From Rhodospirillales bacterium (GTDB taxonomy: Bacteria > Pseudomonadota > Alphaproteobacteria > ATCC43930 > CGMCC-115725), in assembly GCA_028288725.1 (NCBI GenBank), contig JAQGIC010000008.1, positions 1-64,000 of the forward strand: DNA of 64,000 nt, given 5' to 3'. Every line of letters begins with the position of its first letter. Positions within the stretch are counted from its first letter, which is position 1. Position numbers and translations under genes: made by a program. The notes beneath the pieces are model-generated. The model saw only the letters and a program-made list of their open reading frames with translations. It had not been told where the DNA came from and made no database searches. Shown piece by piece: positions 33,883-42,298 of the stretch.

Positions 33883-35597
33883 CTGTCGAGCCCCACAACC
33901 GCGAACCGGTCGACATCGATCAGGCCGTGGTCGGTGATCTTGAGATGGGGAATGACCGACAGCGGCAGAAATGCCATCTGCACGAAGGGTTCGGACAGGT
34001 GGCAGCCCATCTCGCGCACGGCGGCGCGGAGCGACCTGAGGCTGGCCTCGACCGCCTCGGCCGATTGGTCGCTCATCAATCCGGCGATCGGCAGGGCCAA
34101 CTCGCCCAGCACCGCGCCATCGCGCGCCGCGACGAAGCCGCCCTGCAACTGGATCAGCCGGTTGACCGCCAACGCCATGTCCGCATCGTCATGGCCGACC
34201 ACGATGATGTTGTGGGCGTCATGGCCGATGCTCGACGCGATGGCCCCGCCCTTGAGGCCGAAGCCCTTGACGAAGCCGCGGCCGATATTGCCGTTCTTGC
34301 CATGGCGCTCCAGCACCGCGACCTTGGCGACATCCTGAGCCGGGTCCGGATGGCGATGGCCGTCGCGATAGGGCAGCGACAGGCGGAGCGCGTCGGTCAC
34401 GATCTGATTGACGCGCAAGCCGATGACCGGCCCGGTCGGCCCGTTGCAGGGCACGGCGAAATCGCCGGCGGAGACCGGCGCCCGCTTGACCGAGCCATAG
34501 CCGACCGGGGCCGGCAGAGGACGGTTCCGGAACGTCTCGGGCCCGACCAGCTTGCCCTGGCGGATGACCTGGGCGACCGCGCAGCTGTCGAGATCGTCGA
34601 GCAGCACGATATCGGCCAGTCGCCCCGGCGCGATGATGCCCCGGTCCTTCAGCCCGAAGTGATGGGCCGCCGACCAGGTCGCCGCGCGATAGACGGCATG
34701 GGCCGGCCTTCCCTCCGCGATGGCGGTGCGGATCAGATAGTCCAGATGGCCGTGCTCGACGATATGCAGCGGCGTGCGGTCGTCGGTGCAGAAGCACAGG
34801 AACGGCGAATGGGCGATATCGATCAGCGGCGCCAGCGCATGCACGTCCTTGGTCACGCTGCCGTCGCGGATCAGCACCTGCATGCCCTTGCGCATCTTTT
34901 CGTGCGCCTCGACCAGGCTGGTCGATTCGTGGCAATTGCGGATGCCGCAGGAAAGATAGGCGTTGAGGTCGCGCCCGAGCAGCAAGGGCGCATGGCCATC
35001 GATATGGCCGTCCTGGAACGCCACCAGCTTGTCCAGCACCTCGTCGACCTTGGCGAGCACGCCCGGGAAATTCATGAACTCGGCGAGGCCCAGGACCTGG
35101 GGATGATCGCGGAGCGCCACCAGCGCCGCCGCGTCCAGGCGGGCGCCGGAGGTCTCGAGCGGCGTCGCCGGCACGCAGGAGGCCAGATTGATCCTGAGAT
35201 CCATCGCCAGGCCGGCGGCCGCCTCGATGAAATATTGCAGGCCCGGCGTGCCCAGCACGTTGGCGATCTCGTGCGGATCGGCGATCGCCGTCGTGGTGCC
35301 CCGAGACAGCAGCAACCGGTCGAACTGATCGGGCAGCACCAGGGTCGATTCCGGATGGACATGGGTATCGATGAAGCCCGGCACGGCGAAATACCGGCTG
35401 CCGTCGATCTCCTGGACCCCGCGATAGTCATTGTCGTAGGTACCGACGATCAGGTCGCCGCAGATCGCGATGTCGGTCCGCACGATCTCGCCGGTCACGA
35501 TATCCAGCATGCGCACATGTTTGACGACCAGATCGGCGGCCCCGGCCCCCCGCGCCTGGTCGATCCGGCGTTTCAGATCGTCCCGCGTCAAGCTCAT
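33879..35597 (-). CDS. ade: adenine deaminase
   Basis: Deaminates adenine to hypoxanthine. The 572 aa amidohydrolase has the metal-binding PGFIDTHVHPES (about residue 75), ADPHEIANV, HIDGHAP and FCTDDRTPLH segments of the YicP/Ade family and its specific C-terminal domain (GGAIASSIGHDAHN). It overlaps amn by four bases, so AMP nucleosidase and adenine deaminase are made together. The pair turns AMP into hypoxanthine for the neighbouring xanthine dehydrogenase. Confidence 0.95.
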   Translation of the reverse strand: MSLTRDDLKRRIDQARGAGAADLVVKHVRMLDIVTGEIVRTDIAICGDLIVGTYDNDYRGVQEIDGSRYFAVPGFIDTHVHPESTLVLPDQFDRLLLSRGTTTAIADPHEIANVLGTPGLQYFIEAAAGLAMDLRINLASCVPATPLETSGARLDAAALVALRDHPQVLGLAEFMNFPGVLAKVDEVLDKLVAFQDGHIDGHAPLLLGRDLNAYLSCGIRNCHESTSLVEAHEKMRKGMQVLIRDGSVTKDVHALAPLIDIAHSPFLCFCTDDRTPLHIVEHGHLDYLIRTAIAEGRPAHAVYRAATWSAAHHFGLKDRGIIAPGRLADIVLLDDLDSCAVAQVIRQGKLVGPETFRNRPLPAPVGYGSVKRAPVSAGDFAVPCNGPTGPVIGLRVNQIVTDALRLSLPYRDGHRHPDPAQDVAKVAVLERHGKNGNIGRGFVKGFGLKGGAIASSIGHDAHNIIVVGHDDADMALAVNRLIQLQGGFVAARDGAVLGELALPIAGLMSDQSAEAVEASLRSLRAAVREMGCHLSEPFVQMAFLPLSVIPHLKITDHGLIDVDRFAVVGLDS

Positions 35598-37084
35598 CGG
35601 AACGCCGTTTCCGAGAAGCTGCGCAGCTTGCGGCTATGCAGTCGCTCGAGGCCGCCGTCGCGCAGCATCTCCATGGTCTGAACGCCGATCTTCAGGTGCT
35701 GGTCGACCCGCTCGCGATAGAACCGGTCGGCCATGCCGGGCAGTTTGAGGTTGCCGTGCATCGGCTTGTCCGAAATGCACAGCAAGGTGCCGTAGGGCAC
35801 GCGGAAGCGATAGCCGTTGGCGGCGATGGTGGCGGATTCCATGTCGAGCGCGATGGCGCGGGACAGGTTGAAGCGGGCGACCAGTTCCTTCTGGTCCTTC
35901 AGCTCCCAGTTCCGGTCGTCGGTGGTCGCGACCGTGCCGGTCTGCATCAGGGCCTTCAGGCCGTAGCCGCTGACGCCGGCGACCTTGGCGACGGTCGCCT
36001 CCAGCGCTTGCTGCACTTCGGCCAACGCCGGCAGCGGGACCCAGGTCGGCAGCGCGTCGTCCAGCACATGATCGTCGCGCACATAGGCATGGGCCAGCAC
36101 ATAGTCGCCCAGCTTCTGCGAACCGCGCAATCCCGCGCAATGGCCGAGCATCAGCCAGGCATGGGGCCTCAAGACGGCGACATGGTCGGTGATGGTCTTC
36201 GCGTTCGACGGGCCGATGCCGATATTGATCAGCGTGATGCCGGCGCCGTCGGCGCGCTTCAGGTGATAGGCCGGCATCTGCGGCAGGCGTGGCGGCTTGG
36301 CCCCGCTGGCGGCCGCCGCAGGGTCGAGCGCCCGGCTGGGCGTCAACACGTTGCCGGGCTCGACAAACGCGACATAGCCGTGCTCCTGGCCGTCCTGCAT
36401 CATGGCCTGGCCGAAGCGGACGAACTCGTCGACATAGAACTGATAATTGGTGAACAGCACGAATTGCTGGAAATGCTCCGGCCCGGTCGCGGTGTAGTGC
36501 TTCAGGCGCTGCAGCGACAGATCGACCCGGGCGGCGGTGAACAGGGCGAGCGGCTGGCGATTGGCGGTCGGCAGGAAATAGGTCCCGTTCGGCACCGCAT
36601 CGTCGACATAGGTCAATTCGGGCAGATCGAAGAAGTCACCGACCAGATCCAGCCGGTCCAAATCGAGATTGGCCTCCGGATGCATGTTTTCGCCGAGCGC
36701 GAAATGGATCGGGATCGGCCGATTGGACAGGCCGACCTCGAGCGAGACCTTGTGGTTGTTCAGCAGCAACTCGAACTGCGTCCGGTAATAGGCACCGAAC
36801 AGATCGGGCCGGGTCAGCGTCGCGCGATAGGTGCCGGGCGCCAGCACGAAACCGTAGGACAGGCGGCTGTCGAGCCGCGCGTGGGTCGTGGTCGAGATCT
36901 CGACATAGGGATAGAAGCCGCGCACCCGCCGGGGCAGATCGGTGCCGCGGACATATTCCTTGAACCGGGTCACCAGATAGGTGGTCTGCGCGTCGTAGAT
37001 CGCGCGCACGGCCGACAACGCCAGGGCGGCATCATCGAAACGGGTCGGAACCGGCCGCGGCTTGGACATGTCGATCAGCGACAT
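35594..37084 (-). CDS. amn: AMP nucleosidase
   Basis: Hydrolyses AMP to adenine and ribose 5-phosphate. The 496 aa length and two-part layout match Amn: an N-terminal regulatory domain (VRGTDLPRRVRGFYPYVE) and a C-terminal nucleoside-phosphorylase-like catalytic domain (INIGIGPSNAKTITDH, LMLGHCAGLRGSQ, LDMESATIAANGYRFR with the catalytic acidic residue). It is co-directional with the upstream LysR 2 (46-base gap) and overlaps ade. Confidence 0.95.
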   Translation of the reverse strand: MSLIDMSKPRPVPTRFDDAALALSAVRAIYDAQTTYLVTRFKEYVRGTDLPRRVRGFYPYVEISTTTHARLDSRLSYGFVLAPGTYRATLTRPDLFGAYYRTQFELLLNNHKVSLEVGLSNRPIPIHFALGENMHPEANLDLDRLDLVGDFFDLPELTYVDDAVPNGTYFLPTANRQPLALFTAARVDLSLQRLKHYTATGPEHFQQFVLFTNYQFYVDEFVRFGQAMMQDGQEHGYVAFVEPGNVLTPSRALDPAAAASGAKPPRLPQMPAYHLKRADGAGITLINIGIGPSNAKTITDHVAVLRPHAWLMLGHCAGLRGSQKLGDYVLAHAYVRDDHVLDDALPTWVPLPALAEVQQALEATVAKVAGVSGYGLKALMQTGTVATTDDRNWELKDQKELVARFNLSRAIALDMESATIAANGYRFRVPYGTLLCISDKPMHGNLKLPGMADRFYRERVDQHLKIGVQTMEMLRDGGLERLHSRKLRSFSETAFR

Positions 37085-37130
37085 TCAAACAGACTTTCCA
37101 AATCTGGCATCCCGCCAACGCATGAGACCG

Positions 37131-38057
37131 TCATGCCGCGGCATCCTGGCGCTCGAGCAATGACAACTCGTCGCGCACCAGGGCGATAAAGGCGTCGAGC
37201 GCCACCGGCAGCGACCGCCCCTCGCGCAAATATACGCCCAATTCCGTGGTCAGCGCGCCGGCGCCGTGCAACGGCACATGGACCAGCCGGCCGGCGGCCA
37301 GTTCCGCCTCCAACCCGATCCGGGACTGGAACGCGACGGCGCCCAGCCGGATCGTCAGGTTCTTCATCAGTTCGAGCGAACTCACCTCGGCCAACACGTC
37401 GAGCTTACCCCGAAACCGCCGGAGCTGCGGCTCCAGCAGCGTGTGGATCGACAGGTCCGCGCTGGGCAGGATCAGCGGATAGCGCACGCAATGGGGAAAC
37501 GTGACTTGGGCCTCGCCCGCCAGCGGATGGTCCGGCCGCATCACGGCGCCCAGCCGGAACCGGCCGACTGCGACCTGGGTCAGGCCCGGATGATGGGCCA
37601 GCGAGAAGGCCAGCCCCAGATCCGCGTCGCCGGCCGCCAGCGCCTGGGGGATCGAGTTCGAGCCGGCGGTGCGGACCTTGAGCGAAATACCGGGATATTT
37701 CCGGGCCATGCGTTCGATCAGCCCCGGCAGGAAGGCCGCGTTCAGCGATTCGACCGCGATCATGCTGACCTCGCCCCGGCGCAGGCCTTTCAGCGCGTCG
37801 AACTCGCTGGCCGCGCGCTTCTCGTCCTGCAGCACGGCGATCGCATGGCGGGCGAAGATCTCGCCGGCCGGGGTCAGCTTCATGCCGTCCGACAGCCGCT
37901 CGAACAGGGGCAATCCCACCTCGCCCTCGAACTTCAGGATCTGGCGATTGACGGCGGAGGCCGCGACGTCGAGCCGGCGCGCGGCCTCGCGGATCGAGCC
38001 GTAGCGCCGGACGGCATCGAAATAGCCCATGGAGCGGTAATGGATCGGCCGGCTCAT
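37131..38057 (-). CDS. LysR-family transcriptional regulator 2
   Basis: A 308 aa LysR protein starting MSRPIHYRSMG. The winged helix contains GSIREAARRLDVAASAVNRQI, close to that of LysR 1, and the effector domain begins near RGEVSMIAVESL. The track start is 20 codons upstream inside the flavoprotein gene. The chosen ATG overlaps the flavoprotein stop by four bases. It sits inside a flavoprotein-lysR-amn-ade transcript, so it may be autoregulated with its targets. The inducer is unknown. Confidence 0.9.
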   Translation of the reverse strand: MSRPIHYRSMGYFDAVRRYGSIREAARRLDVAASAVNRQILKFEGEVGLPLFERLSDGMKLTPAGEIFARHAIAVLQDEKRAASEFDALKGLRRGEVSMIAVESLNAAFLPGLIERMARKYPGISLKVRTAGSNSIPQALAAGDADLGLAFSLAHHPGLTQVAVGRFRLGAVMRPDHPLAGEAQVTFPHCVRYPLILPSADLSIHTLLEPQLRRFRGKLDVLAEVSSLELMKNLTIRLGAVAFQSRIGLEAELAAGRLVHVPLHGAGALTTELGVYLREGRSLPVALDAFIALVRDELSLLERQDAAA

Positions 38058-39463
38058 GGCGGCGGCCCGTCCAGATGCAGCAGTTCCAGCTCCTCGTACG
38101 CCATCAGGCTGGCGCAATGGGTCTCGGCATCCTCGGTGAACAGGGATTTCGCGATGCCGCCGACCAGGCGCCGGACGCCGTATTTCAGCCCGCTGATCGA
38201 CCCGCCGGTCAGGCCCATGCTGGGCATGGTGGCAAAGGTGAAATCATGGATATGGGCCAGATGCGGATGGGTTCCCGGCTGCTTTGCGGTGAAGGAACAA
38301 TCCGGCGCCAGATAGGGGAACTGGCCCAGCGCCGCATGGCCCTCGCCGGCCGGCGGATCGAAGCGGTCGGCCCAGGTCGCGATGTCGGGTGCGAGCGCCG
38401 CCAGTTCTGGCCGAAGCGACAGATCGACGGTGAAGCCGGTGCCGATGATCAGGAAATCGAAGGCGAATTCGCCCTTGGGCGTCCGGGCCGCGACGGCATC
38501 GCCCACGATCCCCAGACCGGTCCAGGGGCTGCCGGTATGCAGCGCGAAATTGGCGAAATGCTGGCAGCGCCACAAAGTGTCCTGCGGCGGCGGCTGGTTC
38601 ATATCGAAGATCCGGCGCGTCATGCGCCAGCGTAGCGGGTCCGGCAGATCGGCGAAATGGCCGAGATAACCGACGTTTTCCATCCAGCGGTAGGGATTGA
38701 TCCGGGGCAGTTCGGGCCGCCGGACGAACAGATCGACCGAGGCGGCGCCGGCTTCGAGCGCGGTCGCCGCATTGTCGAATGCCGAGGCGCCGCCGCCCAG
38801 CACGCCGATGCGTTTGCCCGCGAGCGCCGCGAAATCGATCGCCTGGGCGGTATGGGCATAGCGATCGGCCGGCACATTCTGCGACACGATCGCCGGGATC
38901 TGCCAGCGGCCGCCGCCTTCGAGGCCCGTCGCCAGCACGATGCGGCGCGCCCAGCGCCGTTCGCCGGTGTCGAGCACGGCCACCAGCAGGTCGCCGTCGG
39001 GCCGGATCTCCGTCACCCGCACGCCATTCACCACCGGCAGACCCAGCACCCGGCGGTACCAGCCGAGATAGTCCTGCCAATCCCGCCGATCGATCTTGTT
39101 CAAGGCGTTCCAGGCCTCGGCACCATGGCGGGCCTCGAACCAGGCGCGCGGCGCCAGGCTGGGCAGACCCAGATCCGGCCCGGTCACGGTCTTGGGCGTG
39201 CGGAGCGTCACCATCCGGGCGAAATCGATCCAGGGCCCTTCGAGCCCGGCCGGTTTCGCGTCCAGCACTTCGATATTGTCGATCCGTTCGCGGCGCAGGC
39301 CAAAGCAGGCGGCGAGACCAGCCTGTCCGCCGCCGACGATCAGCACGTCGAGCACACGAACGCCGTCCCGTTGTCGCGGCGGCACCCAGTTGCGCGCGGG
39401 ATAGTTCAGAAATTCCAGTTCCTGCCGCACGCGGCGTTCGAGGGCCTCGAGGCTCATGGGCAT
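38054..39463 (-). CDS. FAD/NAD(P)-binding oxidoreductase, flavin-containing-monooxygenase-like
   Basis: The 469 aa protein has an FAD-binding motif VLIVGGGQAGLAAC at about residue 40, after an N-terminal helical extension. A second dinucleotide-binding motif, IGVLGGGASAFDNA, lies near residue 215, and an ATG-type motif IIGTGF is near residue 345. This is the architecture of class B flavin monooxygenases and ornithine hydroxylase-like enzymes. The substrate is unknown. It heads the lysR-amn-ade transcript and diverges from the nucleoside importer, so a purine or a purine-derived compound is an attractive but unproven substrate. It is not an HpxO-type (class A) urate hydroxylase. Confidence 0.8.
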   Translation of the reverse strand: MPMSLEALERRVRQELEFLNYPARNWVPPRQRDGVRVLDVLIVGGGQAGLAACFGLRRERIDNIEVLDAKPAGLEGPWIDFARMVTLRTPKTVTGPDLGLPSLAPRAWFEARHGAEAWNALNKIDRRDWQDYLGWYRRVLGLPVVNGVRVTEIRPDGDLLVAVLDTGERRWARRIVLATGLEGGGRWQIPAIVSQNVPADRYAHTAQAIDFAALAGKRIGVLGGGASAFDNAATALEAGAASVDLFVRRPELPRINPYRWMENVGYLGHFADLPDPLRWRMTRRIFDMNQPPPQDTLWRCQHFANFALHTGSPWTGLGIVGDAVAARTPKGEFAFDFLIIGTGFTVDLSLRPELAALAPDIATWADRFDPPAGEGHAALGQFPYLAPDCSFTAKQPGTHPHLAHIHDFTFATMPSMGLTGGSISGLKYGVRRLVGGIAKSLFTEDAETHCASLMAYEELELLHLDGPPP

Positions 39464-39546
39464 CGTCCGGGATCGAGAGGTCGCAGGTTCATCGTCCTAT
39501 TCTGCGCGATTGCCCGCTGCCGTCTATGAAAATGAAGAGCGCCATC

Positions 39547-39600
39547 CGTTGCCGAAACGGCAACGATGCCTTTTGATGCAGATCCGGCAGGCAACCTGCC
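39547..39600. promoter_or_regulatory. paired upstream activator sites, nucleoside importer operon
   Basis: A perfect inverted repeat CGTTGCCG-AAA-CGGCAACG (39547-39565) is followed by GCAGATCCGGCAGGCAACCTGCC (39578-39600). The order, orientation and roughly 33-bp centre spacing are those of the two TonB-receptor promoters. The palindrome centre is about 114.5 bp from the -12 GC of the sigma-54 element, 147 bp closer than at TonB receptor 2. The site lies between divergent genes, so it is not a terminator. Confidence 0.68.
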
Positions 39601-39656
39601 TTCCCCGGCGCCAAGCGCCTCGCGGCAAAGGGTTTCACACTCGGGTGCCGCCGCAC

Positions 39657-39672
39657 TGGCACGCTTCCTGCG
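39657..39672 (+). promoter_or_regulatory. sigma-54 (RpoN)-like promoter of the nucleoside importer operon
   Basis: TGGCACGCTTCCTGCG has the GG-N10-GC spacing and matches 13 of 16 consensus positions; the core CTGGCACG.TTCCTGC matches the TonB receptor 2 promoter. Transcription would begin at about 39682-39683, at the first ATG of the ATPase gene, implying a leaderless mRNA or use of a later ATG. This is the weakest of the three sites. Confidence 0.58.
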
Positions 39673-39683
39673 GAGATGCCACG

Positions 39684-41225
39684 ATGCGAGCGATGAGCCC
39701 TATTCCATCCATCAAGCCGGCCCCCCGCCTGGAAGCCCGCGGCATCACCAAGCGGTTCGGCGCGCTCGCGGCCAATGAAGCGATCGATTTCGCCGTCGAG
39801 CCCGGCGAGATTCATGCGCTGCTGGGCGAGAATGGCGCCGGCAAATCGACCCTGGTGAAAATCCTCTACGGCCTGCTGCAGGCCGACGAGGGCGAGATGC
39901 TTTGGAATGGCCGCGAAACGCGGATCGCCTCGCCGCGTGCCGCCCGGGCGCTCGGCATCGGCATGGTGTTTCAGCATTTCTCGCTGTTCGAGGCGATGAG
40001 CGTGCTGGAGAACGTGGCGCTCGGTCTCGACCGGCCCGGGCCGGGCCTGGCGGAGCGCGTCCGGGACGTGAGCCGCACCTACAGCCTGCCGCTCGACCCC
40101 GACCGCATGGTCAGCACGCTGTCGATCGGCGAGCGCCAGCGCATCGAGATCGTGCGCTGCCTGCTGCAGTCGCCGCGCCTCCTGATCCTGGACGAGCCGA
40201 CGTCAGTCCTGACCCCGCAGGAGGCCGACGCGCTGTTCGGCACGCTGCGGCTGCTGGCGGCCGACGGTTGCGCCATCCTCTATATCAGCCACAAGCTGGA
40301 CGAAATCCGTGCGCTGTGCGACCGGGCGACGATCCTGCGCGGCGGCAAGGTGGTCGGCCGGTGCGTGCCGGCCGAGACACCCGTGCGGCAGATGGCGCAG
40401 ATGATGATCGGCAGCGGGTTGCGCGATGCCGTCGCCAAGACCACCCGACCGGCCGGTGCGGTGCGACTCAAGGTCCAGGGCCTGGACCTGCCGCCGGCGA
40501 CGCTCCATGGCACCGCCTTGCGCGATATCGGGTTCGAACTGCGCGCCGGCGAGATTCTGGGCATCGCCGGCGTCGCCGGCAACGGCCAGGGCGAGCTGCA
40601 GCAGGCCTTGAGCGGCGAGCGCCCGGTCAGACAGGCCGACGCGGTCATGATCGACGCCGTTCCGGCCGGCGATCGCGACGCCGCCTGGCGCCGCCGTCGC
40701 GGTCTGTGCTGCGTGCCGGAGGAACGCAACGGCCATGCCGCGGTCCCCGAGTTCAGCCTGATCGACAATGCCTTTCTGACCGCCCACGACCGGGCCGATC
40801 TGGTCAGCCGCGGCCTGGTCCGCCGGGACCGGGCCAGGGCGCTGACCCGGCGGATCATCGCCGACTGCGACGTGCGCGCCGCCGGGCCCGACGCCGCGGC
40901 CGCGACCCTGTCGGGCGGCAATCTGCAGAAGTTCATCCTGGGCCGCGAGCTGGCGCAGGACCCGGCCGTGCTGGTCGTGGCGCAACCGACCTGGGGGGTC
41001 GACACCAACGCCGCCGCCGCGATCCACCAGGCCCTGGTGGGTTTGGCCGAGGCGGGCGGCGCCGTCGTGGTGATCAGCCAAGATCTGGACGAGCTCTTGA
41101 TGTTGAGCGACCGGATCGCCGTGCTGCAGGGCGGCACCCTGTCGGCGACCCTGCCGACCGACGGGCTGTCGAGCGAGCATCTGGGCCTGCTGATGGGCGG
41201 TGCCGGGGCCGCGGCGGCACCATGA
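39684..41225 (+). CDS. nucleoside ABC importer, ATP-binding protein (two NBDs)
   Basis: A 513 aa protein with two ABC domains, as in sugar/nucleoside importers of the RbsA/NupA type. The first has Walker A GENGAGKST, signature LSIGERQRIE and Walker B LLILDEPT. The second has a degenerate P-loop region (GVAGNGQGE), SGGNLQKFILGREL and a Walker B that reads VLVVAQPTWG. The start could be ATG 39684 or 39693. The stop overlaps the first permease by four bases. Its partners are two BmpA-system permeases and a BMP-family binding protein, which points to nucleosides as cargo. Confidence 0.92.
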   Translation: MRAMSPIPSIKPAPRLEARGITKRFGALAANEAIDFAVEPGEIHALLGENGAGKSTLVKILYGLLQADEGEMLWNGRETRIASPRAARALGIGMVFQHFSLFEAMSVLENVALGLDRPGPGLAERVRDVSRTYSLPLDPDRMVSTLSIGERQRIEIVRCLLQSPRLLILDEPTSVLTPQEADALFGTLRLLAADGCAILYISHKLDEIRALCDRATILRGGKVVGRCVPAETPVRQMAQMMIGSGLRDAVAKTTRPAGAVRLKVQGLDLPPATLHGTALRDIGFELRAGEILGIAGVAGNGQGELQQALSGERPVRQADAVMIDAVPAGDRDAAWRRRRGLCCVPEERNGHAAVPEFSLIDNAFLTAHDRADLVSRGLVRRDRARALTRRIIADCDVRAAGPDAAAATLSGGNLQKFILGRELAQDPAVLVVAQPTWGVDTNAAAAIHQALVGLAEAGGAVVVISQDLDELLMLSDRIAVLQGGTLSATLPTDGLSSEHLGLLMGGAGAAAAP

Positions 41226-42298
41226 GGATCCTGGTCGAACCTCGGCGCCAGCCGTCGCGCCGGCTGTGGACGCTGACGCCGATCCTGGCGCTCGTCCTGA
41301 CCATGGCGATCGCGACCGCCCTGTTCGCGGCGCTGGGCTATGACGCCGCCGACAGTTTCATGGCCTTTTTCGTCTCGCCGCTCACCGATCTCACCGGCCT
41401 GACCGAGCTGGCGGTCAAGGGCGCGCCGCTGCTGATGATCGCGGCCGGCCTCGCCATGGCGTTCCGGGCCGGCGTTTCGAACATCGGCGCGGAGGGGCAA
41501 TTGATCATGGGCGCCGTCGCCGGCGGCGGCGTGGCGCTGGCGTTCTGGGAGCAGTCGGGCCCCTGGATCCTGCCGCTGATGGCGCTGGCCGGCATCGGCG
41601 GCGGCATGGCCTGGGCCGCCATCCCGGCCTTCCTGCGCGTGCGCTTCGCAGTAAGCGAGATCCTGACCAGCCTGATGCTGACCTATGTCGCGGATCTGTT
41701 CCTGAACCTGCTGGTCTATGGCCCCTGGCGCGATCCGGACGGCATGAATTTCCCGCAGTCGCGCCTGTTCAACGACGACGAGACCCTGGGCATCCTGGTC
41801 GACGGCACGCGGCTGCATACCGGCACCCTGGTGGCGCTCGTCCTGGCCCTGGCGGTCTGGGTCGTCATGACCCGCTCGCTTCTGGGCTTCCGCATCCGCA
41901 CGGTCGGCGCCTCGGCGGCGGCCGCGCGCTATGCCGGCTTCGGCAACGACCGGGTGATCTGGTTCACGCTGCTCGCGAGCGGCGGGCTGGCGGGCCTGGC
42001 CGGACTGTTCGAGGTGGCGGGGCCGATCGGCCAGATCATTCCCCAGATCACGCCCGGCTACGGCTTCACCGCCATCATCGTCGCGTTCCTCGGCCGCCTG
42101 CATCCGCTGGGCATCGTGCCCGCGGCGCTGGTCGTGGCGCTCTCCTATATCGGCGGCGAGAACGCCCAGGTGCTGGTGGGCCTGCCCAAGGCGGTGACCG
42201 GCGTGGTCCAGGGGCTGCTGCTGTTCATCCTGCTGGCATCCGATTTCCTTGTGCGCTACCGCCTGCGCCTCGCCCGCCGCGCCGGGGCCGCGGCATGA
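41222..42298 (+). CDS. nucleoside ABC importer, permease 1
   Basis: A 358 aa inner-membrane permease with about nine to ten hydrophobic segments. The BPD_transp_2 family hallmark segments are AFRAGVSNIGAEGQLIMGA, VSEILTSLMLTYVA and GYGFTAIIVAFLGRLHPLG. The track ORF starts much earlier, in another frame of the ATPase gene; the ATG of MRILVEP overlaps the ATPase stop and is used. It pairs with permease 2 in a heterodimer, as in NupP/NupQ-type systems. Confidence 0.92.
   Translation: MRILVEPRRQPSRRLWTLTPILALVLTMAIATALFAALGYDAADSFMAFFVSPLTDLTGLTELAVKGAPLLMIAAGLAMAFRAGVSNIGAEGQLIMGAVAGGGVALAFWEQSGPWILPLMALAGIGGGMAWAAIPAFLRVRFAVSEILTSLMLTYVADLFLNLLVYGPWRDPDGMNFPQSRLFNDDETLGILVDGTRLHTGTLVALVLALAVWVVMTRSLLGFRIRTVGASAAAARYAGFGNDRVIWFTLLASGGLAGLAGLFEVAGPIGQIIPQITPGYGFTAIIVAFLGRLHPLGIVPAALVVALSYIGGENAQVLVGLPKAVTGVVQGLLLFILLASDFLVRYRLRLARRAGAAA

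Noticed and set aside
32907-35681. 924 aa plus-strand ORF across LysR 1 and adenine deaminase
   Set aside because: It runs out of frame through LysR and antisense to adenine deaminase; no family signature is present.
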